Positions 18,962-27,153 of a stretch of DNA of 64,000 nucleotides are shown here, piece after piece; within the stretch, counting starts at the first letter, position 1, and each line of letters opens with the position of its first letter. Made by a program: the position numbers and the translations under genes. Source of the stretch: Flavobacteriales bacterium UBA852 (GTDB lineage Bacteria; Bacteroidota; Bacteroidia; Flavobacteriales_E; Vicingaceae); assembly GCA_002295925.1 (NCBI GenBank), contig DBGO01000021.1:53136-117135 (forward strand). Direction: 5' to 3'. Below the pieces are notes generated by a model. That model ran no database searches. It saw only the letters and a program-made list of their open reading frames with translations, and had not been told where the DNA came from.

Positions 18962-19357
18962 ATGAAATACGCTTTACAATATCAAGGAAATCTTCGGACT
19001 GAAATCATCCATTTAAAATCAAATACCAAAATTATTACTGATGCACCTGTAGATAATAAAGGGAAAGGAGAAAGTTTCTCTCCTACCGATTTAACAGCTG
19101 TATCACTGGCTTCTTGCATGATTACCATTATGGGAATAAAAGCGCAAGAAAACAATATCAATATAATCGGCACCACTGCCGAAGCTGACAAAATAATGCT
19201 GTCTAACCCGAGAAGAATTGGGGAAATTATTGTAAAAATTAAGCTTCCGGAAAATTTATCGGAAAAGGAGCGTAAAATTTTAATGAAAAGCGCACTAACT
19301 TGTCCGGTTGCACTTAGCTTACATCCCGACATTAAACAAACGGTATTATTTGTTTAA
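18962..19357 (+). CDS. OsmC family protein (thiol peroxidase-like)
   Basis: I chose ATG at 18962 (131 residues, MKYALQYQGNLRTEI); the longer frame from 18935 adds nine residues without support. The fold signatures are SPTDLTAVSLASCMITIMGI, with the N-terminal conserved Cys of the OsmC pair, and ALTCPVALSLHPDIK, with the second Cys. Members reduce organic hydroperoxides or act as osmotically induced peroxidases; this one could be either. Its 3' end overlaps the convergent ytxJ gene by 12 bases. Confidence 0.9.
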   Translation: MKYALQYQGNLRTEIIHLKSNTKIITDAPVDNKGKGESFSPTDLTAVSLASCMITIMGIKAQENNINIIGTTAEADKIMLSNPRRIGEIIVKIKLPENLSEKERKILMKSALTCPVALSLHPDIKQTVLFV

Positions 19358-19693
19358 TTCTTTCTTCAGTTGATTTACTAAAATTGCTCCGTGCGAAGCA
19401 TTGTAAACCGGCTGACCATTTTTCAATAAAATCAACTGAGGAGATTCATGCTTTACACCCGTTAGCTCTTGAACTTGATTGGATACATCCCTGTGTTCAA
19501 CAACTTTTATTAAATAAGAGGGAACATCTTCGGGAAAGTCCCAATCGTTTTCCATACGCATTTTTGCCATAGCACTTATAGGGCATCTTGTACTGTGTTT
19601 AAACAGCAAAACACCCTTTAAATGATTTTCTGAAGACTGGTTTACAGCGTTTTTTAGCGATTGAATATCAGTAATTTCTTTCCAATTACCCAT
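19346..19693 (-). CDS. ytxJ: Bacillithiol system redox-active protein YtxJ (monothiol bacilliredoxin)
   Basis: The 115-residue thioredoxin-fold protein begins MGNWKEITDIQSLKNAV. Its active-site segment LFKHSTRCPISAMAKMRM has the single-cysteine CPIS motif, and HRDVSNQVQELTGVKHESPQLILL and NGQPVYNASHGAI follow, all typical of the YtxJ/DUF2847 family. Members remove bacillithiol from S-bacillithiolated proteins. The bshB1 gene at 28.8 kb supports a bacillithiol-using cell. The start codon overlaps the stop of an upstream small lipoprotein gene, which implies translational coupling. Confidence 0.92.
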   Translation of the reverse strand: MGNWKEITDIQSLKNAVNQSSENHLKGVLLFKHSTRCPISAMAKMRMENDWDFPEDVPSYLIKVVEHRDVSNQVQELTGVKHESPQLILLKNGQPVYNASHGAILVNQLKKELNK

Positions 19694-19805
19694 TCACTTC
19701 TTGATTATCTACCTTACTGTATGCGGCGCATTTTTCATGACTTTTGCACGAGGCCAAAGCAACAACAAATAAAACTACGGTAGCAATTGCAATAACTTTT
19801 TTCAT
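19686..19805 (-). CDS. Small (39-residue) SPII lipoprotein coupled to ytxJ
   Basis: This frame is easily missed because of its size. It opens with ATG at 19805 and ends with TAA at 19686-19688, overlapping the ytxJ start by 8 bases. The product begins MKKVIAIATVVLFVVALASC, a textbook lipoprotein signal with lipobox LASC, and the mature part is only about 20 residues (KSHEKCAAYSKVDNQEVNG). It contains one further cysteine. The signal peptide and the coupling make it likely to be real. I cannot name a family or role; a membrane-tethered redox peptide linked to the bacillithiol system is a guess. Confidence 0.65.
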   Translation of the reverse strand: MKKVIAIATVVLFVVALASCKSHEKCAAYSKVDNQEVNG

Positions 19806-19952
19806 TTTTCTTTAATTAAAATTTTCACAAAAATAAATAATTTAAATTACCTTTAAAATAAAATTTATTAACAAGTTGTTAATATTGTTAGTTTTAACGG
19901 CTTATGCTTATACGGTAAAAAAATACTTTTTGTTGCATCATAAAATAAAAAA

Positions 19953-20645
19953 ATGAACATTAGCGAAATAAAAGTAACACCAACAATTGAAGAATCGTGG
20001 AAAAAGGTGTTAGAAGAAGAGTTTAAGAAAGATTATTTTAAGCAATTGAAAGCTTTTTTGCTCGAAGAAAAAAAGCATTACCGTATTTTTCCGCCCGGTA
20101 AATATATTTTTAATGCTTTTAACCTTACTCCTTTTGACAAAGTAAAAGTAGTAATCTTAGGACAAGACCCTTATCACGGTTATGGTCAAGCGCATGGCTT
20201 ATGCTTTTCAGTTCCCGAGGGGATAAAATTGCCTCCATCTCTTAAAAATATTTTCAAAGAACTGTATGATGATTTAGGCGTTCCTGTTCCTACAAAAGGA
20301 GACCTTACCTGCTGGGCAAAACAAGGTGTGTTATTACTCAACGCTACCTTAACTGTGCGCGAAAAAAAAGCCGGCTCGCATCAAGGAAAAGGGTGGGAAA
20401 CATTTACCGACCACGTAATAAAAATTATCTCGGAAAAGAAAGAACATGTAGTATTTATTTTATGGGGAAACTACGCCCAACAAAAAGAAAATCTGATTGA
20501 CACCTCGAAACATTACGTGATAAAATCGACACACCCCTCGCCTTTTTCGGCGCACAGAGGATTTTTGGGCAGCAAACCTTTTTCCAAAACCAATGAAAAA
20601 TTAAAAGAATGGGGATTACAACCTATTGATTGGGCTTGTGTATGA
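19953..20645 (+). CDS. ung: Uracil-DNA glycosylase, family 1
   Basis: This base-excision repair enzyme removes uracil from DNA. The 230-residue product has the water-activating motif GQDPYHG (Asp72), the FSVPEGIKLPPSLKNIF segment, LLLNATLTV and the minor-groove loop HPSPFSAHRGFLG with His194. Length is normal. Its stop codon overlaps the start of the next gene (ATGA), so ung, the outer-membrane barrel gene and the L,D-transpeptidase gene form a coupled set. Confidence 0.97.
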   Translation: MNISEIKVTPTIEESWKKVLEEEFKKDYFKQLKAFLLEEKKHYRIFPPGKYIFNAFNLTPFDKVKVVILGQDPYHGYGQAHGLCFSVPEGIKLPPSLKNIFKELYDDLGVPVPTKGDLTCWAKQGVLLLNATLTVREKKAGSHQGKGWETFTDHVIKIISEKKEHVVFILWGNYAQQKENLIDTSKHYVIKSTHPSPFSAHRGFLGSKPFSKTNEKLKEWGLQPIDWACV

Positions 20646-22375
20646 AATACTTCAAATGCATATATCTGACTATTTACTTACTTTCACATTTTGTGGTAAA
20701 TGCCCAAAAATTAAGTGTTGTCTATCATTTTTATCCGAATGAAAACAAAAACGCTATTTCGGATAAGATTCCGGATTCTTTTAATTCTAAAAAACAATTA
20801 AAGGAATATTTGCAAAGTCTTCAGAAGCAACTGATAAATGAGGGTTACCTTGCTGCCGGATTAGACAGTATTCATTTAGACTCTACTCAAACAAAAGTAT
20901 ATTTTTATATAGGTAACAAATACACTTTAGCAAAATTAAATAAGGGTAATGTTCCGGAAAGTATTTTATCAGAAATAGGATTCAGAGAACGTTTTTATTA
21001 CAACAAACCATTTTCACCCAATCAAATTAACAAGTTGTTCGAAAAAACCATTACTTATTTAGAAAATAACGGCTACCCATTTGCTCAGATAAGTTTAGAC
21101 TCGGTAATTGTTGCCAATAATGAAATTTCCGCATCATTGCATTTAAATAAAGGACAATTTTACACCATTGATTCGGTAAGAATTAAAGGATATAAAGATT
21201 TTCCTAAATTTTATTTATTCAATCAAATTAAACTGAAAGAAGGGGAACCTTACAACGAAAAACACATTAGGGAAATAGAACAAAATATTGCCAAAATTCC
21301 ATTTCTTACATTGGCAAAATCACCTGAAATTTTATTTTTGAATGATAATTGCTTTGTAACGCTTGAACTAAAACGTAAAAAATCATCAAAATTTGACGGT
21401 ATCATCGGTTTTTTGTCCGACCGGGAAACAGGGAAATTATCTTTTACCGGTGATTTGAAATTTAAATTAATCAATGCCCTCAAAAGAGCCGAAACCATTG
21501 AATTTAATTATAAAGGAATGCCTAATAGTACACAAAAACTGATTGCTTCGGCATCTATTCCCTATATGTTTCGTACGCCATTTGGCGCAGGATTCGACAT
21601 TAACTTGTTTAAAAAGGACACTACATTTATTTCGGTTCAAACAAAATTACAAGCCGATTACTTACTGTCTGCCAATCGGGCATTTTCGGTTTTTTTCGAA
21701 AATAAATCCACCTCACTTTTAGCCCAATCGTACTTGCAAAATTTAACTGCCCTACCCAACTATGCCGACGTAAGCAGTAAAAGCGCCGGCGTAAGTTTTT
21801 TATTAAATTCTACCAACGACATTGTCCCGTCAAAAGGTTGGTTGATAAATATTCAAGCATCGGCAGGTAATCGCAGCGTTGCAAAAAATCCGAACATTAA
21901 CGAAAATTTATATCAAAATTTAGCTCTTTCTTCCAATATTTATGCTTTTGAATGGAATATCGAAAAATATTTTACACTCAAAGGCCGCCATGTTATTTTA
22001 TTGAAAAATCAGTCGGCACAACTTATCAATAATCAACTATTTGAGAACGAGCTTTTCAGAATTGGCGGCTTTTCTCTGCTGCGCGGATTTAACGAAGAGT
22101 CTATTTTTACATCAATGTACAGCATTCAAACCATTGAATATCATTTTTTACTCGAACAACGCTCATATCTTTTGTTATTTTGTGATGCCGGCTATTATGA
22201 AAAACGAATTGTGAATAGTTTTACACACGACACTCCTTATAGTTTTGGTGCAGGTATTACTTTTGAAACCAAAGCCGGAATTTTTCGTTTGATTTATGCT
22301 TTGGGTAGTCAATTAGGAAACCCTGTTGACGTGAAGGGAACAAAAGTTCATTTTGGTTTTGTAAATTATTTTTAA
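20642..22375 (+). CDS. BamA/TamA-like outer-membrane protein with POTRA-like repeats (Omp85 superfamily)
   Basis: I chose ATG at 20642, which overlaps the ung stop and gives a signal peptide (MKYFKCIYLTIYLLSHFVVNAQ). The 577-residue product has an N-terminal periplasmic region with POTRA-like segments (KEYLQSLQKQLINEGYLAAG, KLFEKTITYLENNGYPFAQI, YTIDSVRIKGYKDFP). From about residue 255 a C-terminal barrel follows, with FRIGGFSLLRGFNEESIF, the Omp85 motif containing an RGF triplet, and a final aromatic FGFVNYF. It is shorter than BamA (about 800) and closer to TamA-like or Bacteroidota ShlB-like proteins. The substrate is unknown. Confidence 0.85.
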   Translation: MKYFKCIYLTIYLLSHFVVNAQKLSVVYHFYPNENKNAISDKIPDSFNSKKQLKEYLQSLQKQLINEGYLAAGLDSIHLDSTQTKVYFYIGNKYTLAKLNKGNVPESILSEIGFRERFYYNKPFSPNQINKLFEKTITYLENNGYPFAQISLDSVIVANNEISASLHLNKGQFYTIDSVRIKGYKDFPKFYLFNQIKLKEGEPYNEKHIREIEQNIAKIPFLTLAKSPEILFLNDNCFVTLELKRKKSSKFDGIIGFLSDRETGKLSFTGDLKFKLINALKRAETIEFNYKGMPNSTQKLIASASIPYMFRTPFGAGFDINLFKKDTTFISVQTKLQADYLLSANRAFSVFFENKSTSLLAQSYLQNLTALPNYADVSSKSAGVSFLLNSTNDIVPSKGWLINIQASAGNRSVAKNPNINENLYQNLALSSNIYAFEWNIEKYFTLKGRHVILLKNQSAQLINNQLFENELFRIGGFSLLRGFNEESIFTSMYSIQTIEYHFLLEQRSYLLLFCDAGYYEKRIVNSFTHDTPYSFGAGITFETKAGIFRLIYALGSQLGNPVDVKGTKVHFGFVNYF

Positions 22376-23064
22376 TGCTTAAAAGTAAATTCTTCATATT
22401 AATTTTTGTTTCAATTATATTGGCAGGATGCAGAATAAACAAAAGTGCCATTCCGCCCGAATACTGCTTAATTGAACATCAGAAGGAAGTTGAAGAGCCG
22501 AAGAAGCCAAACCTTTCTCGTGAAGAATTAATTGCCTCTTTCATTCATGAATATTGTGGAATAAAATACCCCGAATATCAATTTGACACCTTAATTTATG
22601 TTTCGGTAAAACACCAACGGTTGTATTTGGTAAACAAACAACGTATTTTGAAAGAATATGTTATTTCTACGGCAAAAAACGGTGTGGGAAGTAAACAAAA
22701 CAGCATGAAAACCCCTTTGGGATTACACACAATAAAGCATAAAATTGGAGATGGTGCTCAAAAAAACACCATTTTTATTTCGCGTAGAAACAGCGGAAAA
22801 ATTGCCAAAATTTATATGGAAGGCGATGCGCCAAAAGATTATGTAACCAGCCGGATAATGTGGCTAAAAGGATTGGAACCCGGGAAAAACAAAGGCAGAG
22901 GAATAGATTCTTACAAACGCTTCATTTACATCCACGGAACTGCCGAAGAGGGTAAATTGGGCACACCTGCTTCGCACGGTTGCATCAGAATGAGCAATGA
23001 CGATGTAATTGAATTGTTTGAGATTGTAAAAGAAGGAACACCTGTTTTGATTTTGAAATACTAA
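22375..23064 (+). CDS. L,D-transpeptidase (YkuD domain) lipoprotein
   Basis: The 229-residue lipoprotein has lipobox LAGC (Cys19). The YkuD domain starts near residue 72 (LIYVSVKHQRLYLVNKQR). It contains TPLGLHTIKHKIG and the catalytic HGTAEEGKLGTPASHGCIRM, with His187 and the nucleophile Cys203 in SHGC. Such enzymes make 3-3 peptidoglycan cross-links or attach proteins to peptidoglycan. The start codon shares a base with the stop of the preceding barrel-protein gene (TAATG), suggesting coupling and perhaps a shared envelope role. The 3' end overlaps the convergent gene by 4 bases. Confidence 0.93.
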   Translation: MLKSKFFILIFVSIILAGCRINKSAIPPEYCLIEHQKEVEEPKKPNLSREELIASFIHEYCGIKYPEYQFDTLIYVSVKHQRLYLVNKQRILKEYVISTAKNGVGSKQNSMKTPLGLHTIKHKIGDGAQKNTIFISRRNSGKIAKIYMEGDAPKDYVTSRIMWLKGLEPGKNKGRGIDSYKRFIYIHGTAEEGKLGTPASHGCIRMSNDDVIELFEIVKEGTPVLILKY

Positions 23065-24599
23065 GGTTTCAAATAATAGTTTTTGTTGATTTCCGTACGG
23101 AAAGAACTTTTGCCATACACTTCAAAATCTTCTTCAATTGGCGAATAACCGTCGGCTTCAATAAGCAGATTATAATTTCCAGGCGGTAAAATCATAACGT
23201 ATCTGCCGGTATTTGGATTGGGCAAATACTCTCCAAAAACTTCTCCGGTTTCATTATCTACTACAGAAATATATACCTCGGTGATTTTTTGAGTAGAATC
23301 TGTAGCGTAAATGTAACCCTTCAAAACCGTATATTTTGGCTCCACTTCGTTGAAAGTAACCGAATAAATATCCAAATCGCCTTTTGTATCGGCTCTCACA
23401 GCAGAAATATATCCTGTACGTCCATTTTCTGAAATGCGGAAATTCATATTATCCTCGGGTGTGTTTATCGGGTAGCCGATATTTTTCACTCCTACCCAAA
23501 TTCTTTTTACAGGATCCCAAGAAGCTTTAAAAATATCATATCCACCCATTGATGTATGTCCTTTTGAGGAAAAATAAAGCGTTTTTCCGTCTGGCGAAAT
23601 ATTCGGGAAATCTTCGTCGAACGCTGTATTTATGGTTGGTCCTAAATTTTGTGCTTTTGCCCATTTACCGTTAGGCAGTTTTCTGGAAACATAAATATCA
23701 ACACCACCATATCCACCGGGGCGATGGCTGGCAAAATAAATGGCATTTCCATCCGGAGAAATGGCTGCTGCAATTTCGGTATATTTTGAATTGATTTCTT
23801 TGGGTAATTTTTTGACTTTGGTAATCTGTTTACCGTCAAAATTTGCCAAATAAATATCACCGGAACTTTTATCGTTGTCGAAATAAAACAGTATTTGCTT
23901 ACCATCGGCACTTAAACCAATCACTTCTTCATCGCCGGTAAGCGTATTTATTTTTTGACTTATTTTTTTTGCTTTGCCAAATTTTCCTTTTTTTACTTTT
24001 GCCAAATACACCTCTGCAGTATACGAACCATTGGGCAATTGTTCACTGCCGTCGTCTCGGCGCGAATTAAAAACAATAAAACCTTCATTAACCGGAACAA
24101 AAGGGTAATAATCGGGATATTCGGAATTGATGTTTGGTCCTAAATTTTCGAACGTAACATCCAATGGAAATTTCATTATTTCAATCGCATTTTGGCAATA
24201 TTCTATTTGATGATCGACATCTTTTAAATTAAAATCCGTGCCTTTGGACAAGCTTTTAAATTTTTCATACATTTTTATTGCCTCATTAAATTTGTAGGCA
24301 TAATGATAAGCTCTTCCTAACAGATAATAAGCATTAGGATTTGGCTTTTCGGATGCTATAACTTTTTCGAGGTATTTTACAGCTTCGGATTTATCTATGT
24401 TTGTATTTAAGTAGCAAACGCCTATGCGGTAATTCACTTTCGGGTCATCTTTGTATTGCTCGTAAACGGAAAGGTAGGACTCTAAAGCGGCTTTAAAGTT
24501 ACCGTCATTAAACAGTTGATTGGCTTGGGAAAGGTTTGATTCCTGAGCCGATAAATAAAAAGGAAAAAAAATGATAAATATTAACTTGATTATTTTCAT
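23061..24599 (-). CDS. TPR / five-bladed PD40 propeller / carboxypeptidase-regulatory-like protein (no OmpA domain)
   Basis: I start the gene at ATG 24599, which gives a signal peptide (MKIIKLIFIIFFPFYLSAQ) and 512 residues; the longer frame from 24671 adds 24 unlikely residues. Tetratricopeptide helices come first (ANQLFNDGNFKAALESYLSVY, PNAYYLLGRAYHYAYKFNEAI). Five PD40 (WD40-like) blades follow, for example LSADGKQILFYFDN, ISPDGNAIYFASHRPGGYGG and ISPDGKTLYFSSKGHTSMGG. The last 90 or so residues look like a CRD/SdrD-like beta sandwich (YVMILPPGNYNLLIEADGY). The layout is that of the T9SS factor PorE without its OmpA tail. The role is unproven. Confidence 0.85.
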   Translation of the reverse strand: MKIIKLIFIIFFPFYLSAQESNLSQANQLFNDGNFKAALESYLSVYEQYKDDPKVNYRIGVCYLNTNIDKSEAVKYLEKVIASEKPNPNAYYLLGRAYHYAYKFNEAIKMYEKFKSLSKGTDFNLKDVDHQIEYCQNAIEIMKFPLDVTFENLGPNINSEYPDYYPFVPVNEGFIVFNSRRDDGSEQLPNGSYTAEVYLAKVKKGKFGKAKKISQKINTLTGDEEVIGLSADGKQILFYFDNDKSSGDIYLANFDGKQITKVKKLPKEINSKYTEIAAAISPDGNAIYFASHRPGGYGGVDIYVSRKLPNGKWAKAQNLGPTINTAFDEDFPNISPDGKTLYFSSKGHTSMGGYDIFKASWDPVKRIWVGVKNIGYPINTPEDNMNFRISENGRTGYISAVRADTKGDLDIYSVTFNEVEPKYTVLKGYIYATDSTQKITEVYISVVDNETGEVFGEYLPNPNTGRYVMILPPGNYNLLIEADGYSPIEEDFEVYGKSSFRTEINKNYYLKP

Positions 24600-24685
24600 T
24601 GTTTTATTTTTATGCCAAAAGCATTTGCTTACGTAAGCAACAAAAATAAAACATATAAGAGGATTTGCCAAATAATTCTATTGGC

Positions 24686-25006
24686 TTAATTGCCGAATAA
24701 TTCAATTATTTTATTTTGCAGCAAAATAATTTGGTCGCGGAGTTGTTTATTTTCGTCTTCCAATAATTTGATAGACATTAAACATTCATCAGCACTATTA
24801 AATTGCCGGGTATAACAATAGATAAAATAATCGTAAGGTAAATTAAGCGCATCGGAAATTGAAAACAGTTGACTTACTTTTAAATCTTTGGCATGCAAAA
24901 TGCGGGAAAGATTTTGAGCTGAAATACCGGTTTTCTTAGCCAATTCAGACAGTTTAATTCCTTTCTCTTCAATGTATTTTTTTATTATCTCATTTAAGGT
25001 GTGCAT
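24686..25006 (-). CDS. XRE-family (Cro/CI-type) helix-turn-helix regulator with C-terminal coiled coil
   Basis: The product has about 106 residues when started at ATG 25006 (MHTLNEIIKKYIEEKG); the frame extends four residues upstream to 25018. The HTH is KLSELAKKTGISAQNLSRILHAKDLKVSQLF (about 17-47), followed by ALNLPYDYFIY. The C-terminal third is a heptad-like helix (IKLLEDENKQLRDQIILLQNK) that probably mediates dimerisation. It is divergent from two other small HTH genes across a 100-base region holding two perfect inverted repeats, consistent with autoregulation of the locus. Confidence 0.85.
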   Translation of the reverse strand: MHTLNEIIKKYIEEKGIKLSELAKKTGISAQNLSRILHAKDLKVSQLFSISDALNLPYDYFIYCYTRQFNSADECLMSIKLLEDENKQLRDQIILLQNKIIELFGN

Positions 25007-25056
25007 AAAAAAATTCAAAATTTTTTAATAATTTATTGTTTTTTATAAATAAATTA

Positions 25057-25077
25057 TTGTATATTTATGTTATACAA
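25057..25077. promoter_or_regulatory. Inverted repeat TTGTATA-N7-TATACAA, candidate operator
   Basis: A perfect 7-bp inverted repeat (25057-25063 and 25071-25077) lies between divergent helix-turn-helix genes. It covers a -7-like sequence TATATTTA (25060-25067) for the plus-strand gene, so a dimer bound here would block that promoter. Which of the nearby regulators binds is not known. Confidence 0.5.
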
Positions 25078-25087
25078 ATAGTTAATT

Positions 25088-25104
25088 ACGAAATAAAATT
25101 TCGT
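25088..25104. promoter_or_regulatory. Inverted repeat ACGAAAT-AAA-ATTTCGT just upstream of a start codon
   Basis: A second perfect 7-bp inverted repeat with a three-base spacer ends two bases before the ATG at 25107. It could be an operator, or in RNA a hairpin next to the ribosome entry site. Its sequence differs from the repeat at 25057. Confidence 0.45.
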
Positions 25105-25106
25105 TT

Positions 25107-25355
25107 ATGCCTACGAATATAAACAATAAAAATTACGATTACAAATATACCATTGACGAAAAACTAAAAAATTTGCCAAAGGACAAATACAAGCAAGCTT
25201 TAAAGGAAATACCAAAATATTTAGATATTTCCGAGCGTCAATTTCAGAATTACCGCTATGCAAAAAAAGACAGCAAAACCAATATTACTGCCGACAAATT
25301 GCATAAACTGTCAAAGTACTTTAATTGCACTATGGAAGATTTGTTAAACCTTTAA
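25107..25355 (+). CDS. Small helix-turn-helix DNA-binding protein
   Basis: The 82-residue protein has an N-terminal charged region and then PKYLDISERQFQNYRYAKKD, SKTNITADKLHKLSKYFNC and TMEDLLNL. The last two resemble the final helices of XRE-type HTH domains (AxxLxxLAxxFxVSxDxLL). I infer sequence-specific DNA binding, but the first recognition helix is unusual and the family is not one I can name. The gene is divergent from another HTH gene and is followed after 12 bases by a third small HTH gene, so the pair is probably one transcript. Confidence 0.75.
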   Translation: MPTNINNKNYDYKYTIDEKLKNLPKDKYKQALKEIPKYLDISERQFQNYRYAKKDSKTNITADKLHKLSKYFNCTMEDLLNL

Positions 25356-25367
25356 TACATTATAAAA

Positions 25368-25622
25368 ATGACCAAGCCCATTCGACGTTACAAAATTGTA
25401 GATTTATGCGATTTAAATAAAATTCAAGCCATTTGTATAGAACTGTCAATGAGTGAGCGTGAATTTATGCGCTTGGCTACACAACCAATTCAGTCGCAAG
25501 ATGATTTTACGGTTGATCAATTGGAAATTATTGCTGCCGTATTGGATGTAAAATTAATTGACTTATTCTCCCACGAATATATCGAGTGGAAAGTCAATCA
25601 TTGGTTTGACAGGATATTTTAA
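25368..25622 (+). CDS. Small HTH-like protein, second gene of the pair
   Basis: The 84-residue protein contains IQAICIELSMSEREFMRLATQP, DDFTVDQLEIIAAVLDVKLIDLFS and a C-terminal HEYIEWKVNHWFDRIF. The arrangement resembles an XRE fold (helix, SEREF turn, then LEIIAAVLDV-DLF), but conservation to known regulators is weak. It lies 12 bases downstream of the 82-residue HTH gene and ends 7 bases before a convergent lipoprotein gene. The close spacing to another HTH gene suggests joint regulation or a heteromeric regulator; that is inference. Confidence 0.7.
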   Translation: MTKPIRRYKIVDLCDLNKIQAICIELSMSEREFMRLATQPIQSQDDFTVDQLEIIAAVLDVKLIDLFSHEYIEWKVNHWFDRIF

Positions 25623-25629
25623 GCCTCCT

Positions 25630-26811
25630 TTATTTAAAAAGATTTTTATTTTTCACTAAAATATCACGCGTCATTTTCTTTAATGTTTCACCGGCTTGTA
25701 AAACCATCGCTTCATCCGTTGGGAATGGAACAGGTTTTAAGTTTAGTTTTTTACGCGTTTCGGGTTTTAGTGCATTCAAATTGCCATTTGCCGTGGCATA
25801 AGCATTTTCAAAAACCGACTGTGCTGTAATGGGCTCGGCTTTTATTAACTTTTGTGTTCTGTTATCATAATATTCCAACTGCCCAGATATAATCGCCGTT
25901 TTACGCTGAAAAAATTCTACCACATTACAACTGATGGTTTTGTATTTCGGAATTTTTATATCGTTGCCCAATGAGTCTTTTTTTACATTTCCGTTTTCAT
26001 CAAACACATATTCAAAGCCGTCTTCAATCTCTTTGGTTTCAGTATATTGCTTTTGGTTTAATTGTTCGGGCGACACTTGTATATTTTGGATATTAAGAAT
26101 TACAGAATAATCGTAAAACACCGTTGTATCTATATAATTGTCATAATTTACCCATTCGCGGTCTAAATCTTCTACCGGCGTATTGATGAGTTCTTCATTC
26201 AATGTTTTGGGCAGTATAACATTGGCATTTTTTTCTACTTTAAACAATACATTTGCCGTTCCTAACTTTTTACTTTCTGCCAATAAGGAAGGTAAATCTG
26301 ATTGTGAAGCACCATAATTTTTTGCTTTTTGAAACTTTATATATGCTTGACGAGCTTTTTCTCTGTCAAAAGAACTGCGTGCATCTGTTAATAATTGCAA
26401 TCCTTTTGAATATGCCAATTGAGCGACTTTTTGTTTGGTTTCACCAATTTTAGATGAATAATCATATTCTCTCACCTTTATCCCTGCCAATGGCGGTAGA
26501 GATAAAGCTAAATCTTGACGTTGCTTCATTCTAGTATAAATAGCCAATAATTTTTCGGCATCTGCCGGATAATTTTTATTTTCCAAATTGGCAGCCAAAG
26601 TACTGTCCTGAACAAATAATGTTCTGTAAGCAGCATAAAAAACATCAGCTTCTTCAAATTTTTGCGGTTTCTTTTTTAATTTTTTTGCCGATTTACGCAA
26701 TGCCTGTTCGTATTTTCCTTTTTCGTACAGTTTACGAGAAGAAGTACACGAAGTAAATATTAACAATACCATTAAAGGTAAAACCAAGATATATTTTTTC
26801 ATTTTCATCAT
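25630..26811 (-). CDS. Conserved lipoprotein with TPR-like N-terminus, function unknown
   Basis: The 393-residue product starts MMKMKKYILVLPLMVLLIF and has lipobox FTSC, then SSRKLYEKGKYEQALRKSAKKLKKKPQKFEEADVFYAA. That segment looks like one or two tetratricopeptide helices. Middle parts (AKNYGASQSDLPSLLAESKKLGTANVLF) may be another repeat. The C-terminal half alternates strands and ends ETLKKMTRDILVKNKNLFK. I do not recognise a named family. It is predicted to sit in the inner leaflet of the outer membrane facing the periplasm. An ATG two codons downstream of the chosen start is possible. Confidence 0.75.
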   Translation of the reverse strand: MMKMKKYILVLPLMVLLIFTSCTSSRKLYEKGKYEQALRKSAKKLKKKPQKFEEADVFYAAYRTLFVQDSTLAANLENKNYPADAEKLLAIYTRMKQRQDLALSLPPLAGIKVREYDYSSKIGETKQKVAQLAYSKGLQLLTDARSSFDREKARQAYIKFQKAKNYGASQSDLPSLLAESKKLGTANVLFKVEKNANVILPKTLNEELINTPVEDLDREWVNYDNYIDTTVFYDYSVILNIQNIQVSPEQLNQKQYTETKEIEDGFEYVFDENGNVKKDSLGNDIKIPKYKTISCNVVEFFQRKTAIISGQLEYYDNRTQKLIKAEPITAQSVFENAYATANGNLNALKPETRKKLNLKPVPFPTDEAMVLQAGETLKKMTRDILVKNKNLFK

Positions 26812-26844
26812 TTTTTCATTCGTTAATCAAATAAAATGCCAATT

Positions 26845-27153
26845 TCAGGCAAAAAATAATATTTGCTTGTAAATATAGTGAATAACAATTACCGAAGCTG
26901 TAAAAATAAACCAATATTTAAGCAATAAAGCACCGTTTTTGAAATTAAAAATCAGTTGGATAATCATTAAAACCAATAACAAAAGAATTGGAATTAATGG
27001 CGGATATATAGCTAAACTCTGCGAAAATTCTCCTTTCAGCAACAATACCAACGCTCTTTGAAAACCACAGCCCGGGCAATCTATTCCCAAGTATTTTTTG
27101 TACATACAAGGCATCATATGATTTTCGAGCCAATGAATAATCGATTTTAGCAT
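26845..27153 (-). CDS. DUF2752 domain-containing membrane protein
   Basis: ATG at 27153 gives about 102 residues and overlaps the coaE stop by 7 bases, which argues for coupling; a longer frame from 27177 is inside coaE. The signature YLGIDCPGCGFQRALVLLLKGEFSQSLAIYPP matches DUF2752, in which CPGCGxxRA is characteristic. Two hydrophobic helices follow (IPILLLLVLMIIQLIF and WFIFTASVIVIHYIY). No biochemical function is known. It is the last gene of a ybbR-coaE-DUF2752 run. Confidence 0.85.
   Translation of the reverse strand: MLKSIIHWLENHMMPCMYKKYLGIDCPGCGFQRALVLLLKGEFSQSLAIYPPLIPILLLLVLMIIQLIFNFKNGALLLKYWFIFTASVIVIHYIYKQILFFA

Noticed and set aside
23061..23064. Four-base overlap of convergent genes as a possible antisense control
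   Set aside because: Short convergent overlaps are common in compact genomes and nothing else supports regulation.
24600..25630. HTH cluster as a phage remnant or toxin-antitoxin system
   Set aside because: No integrase, structural phage gene or recognisable toxin is nearby, and base composition does not stand out by eye.
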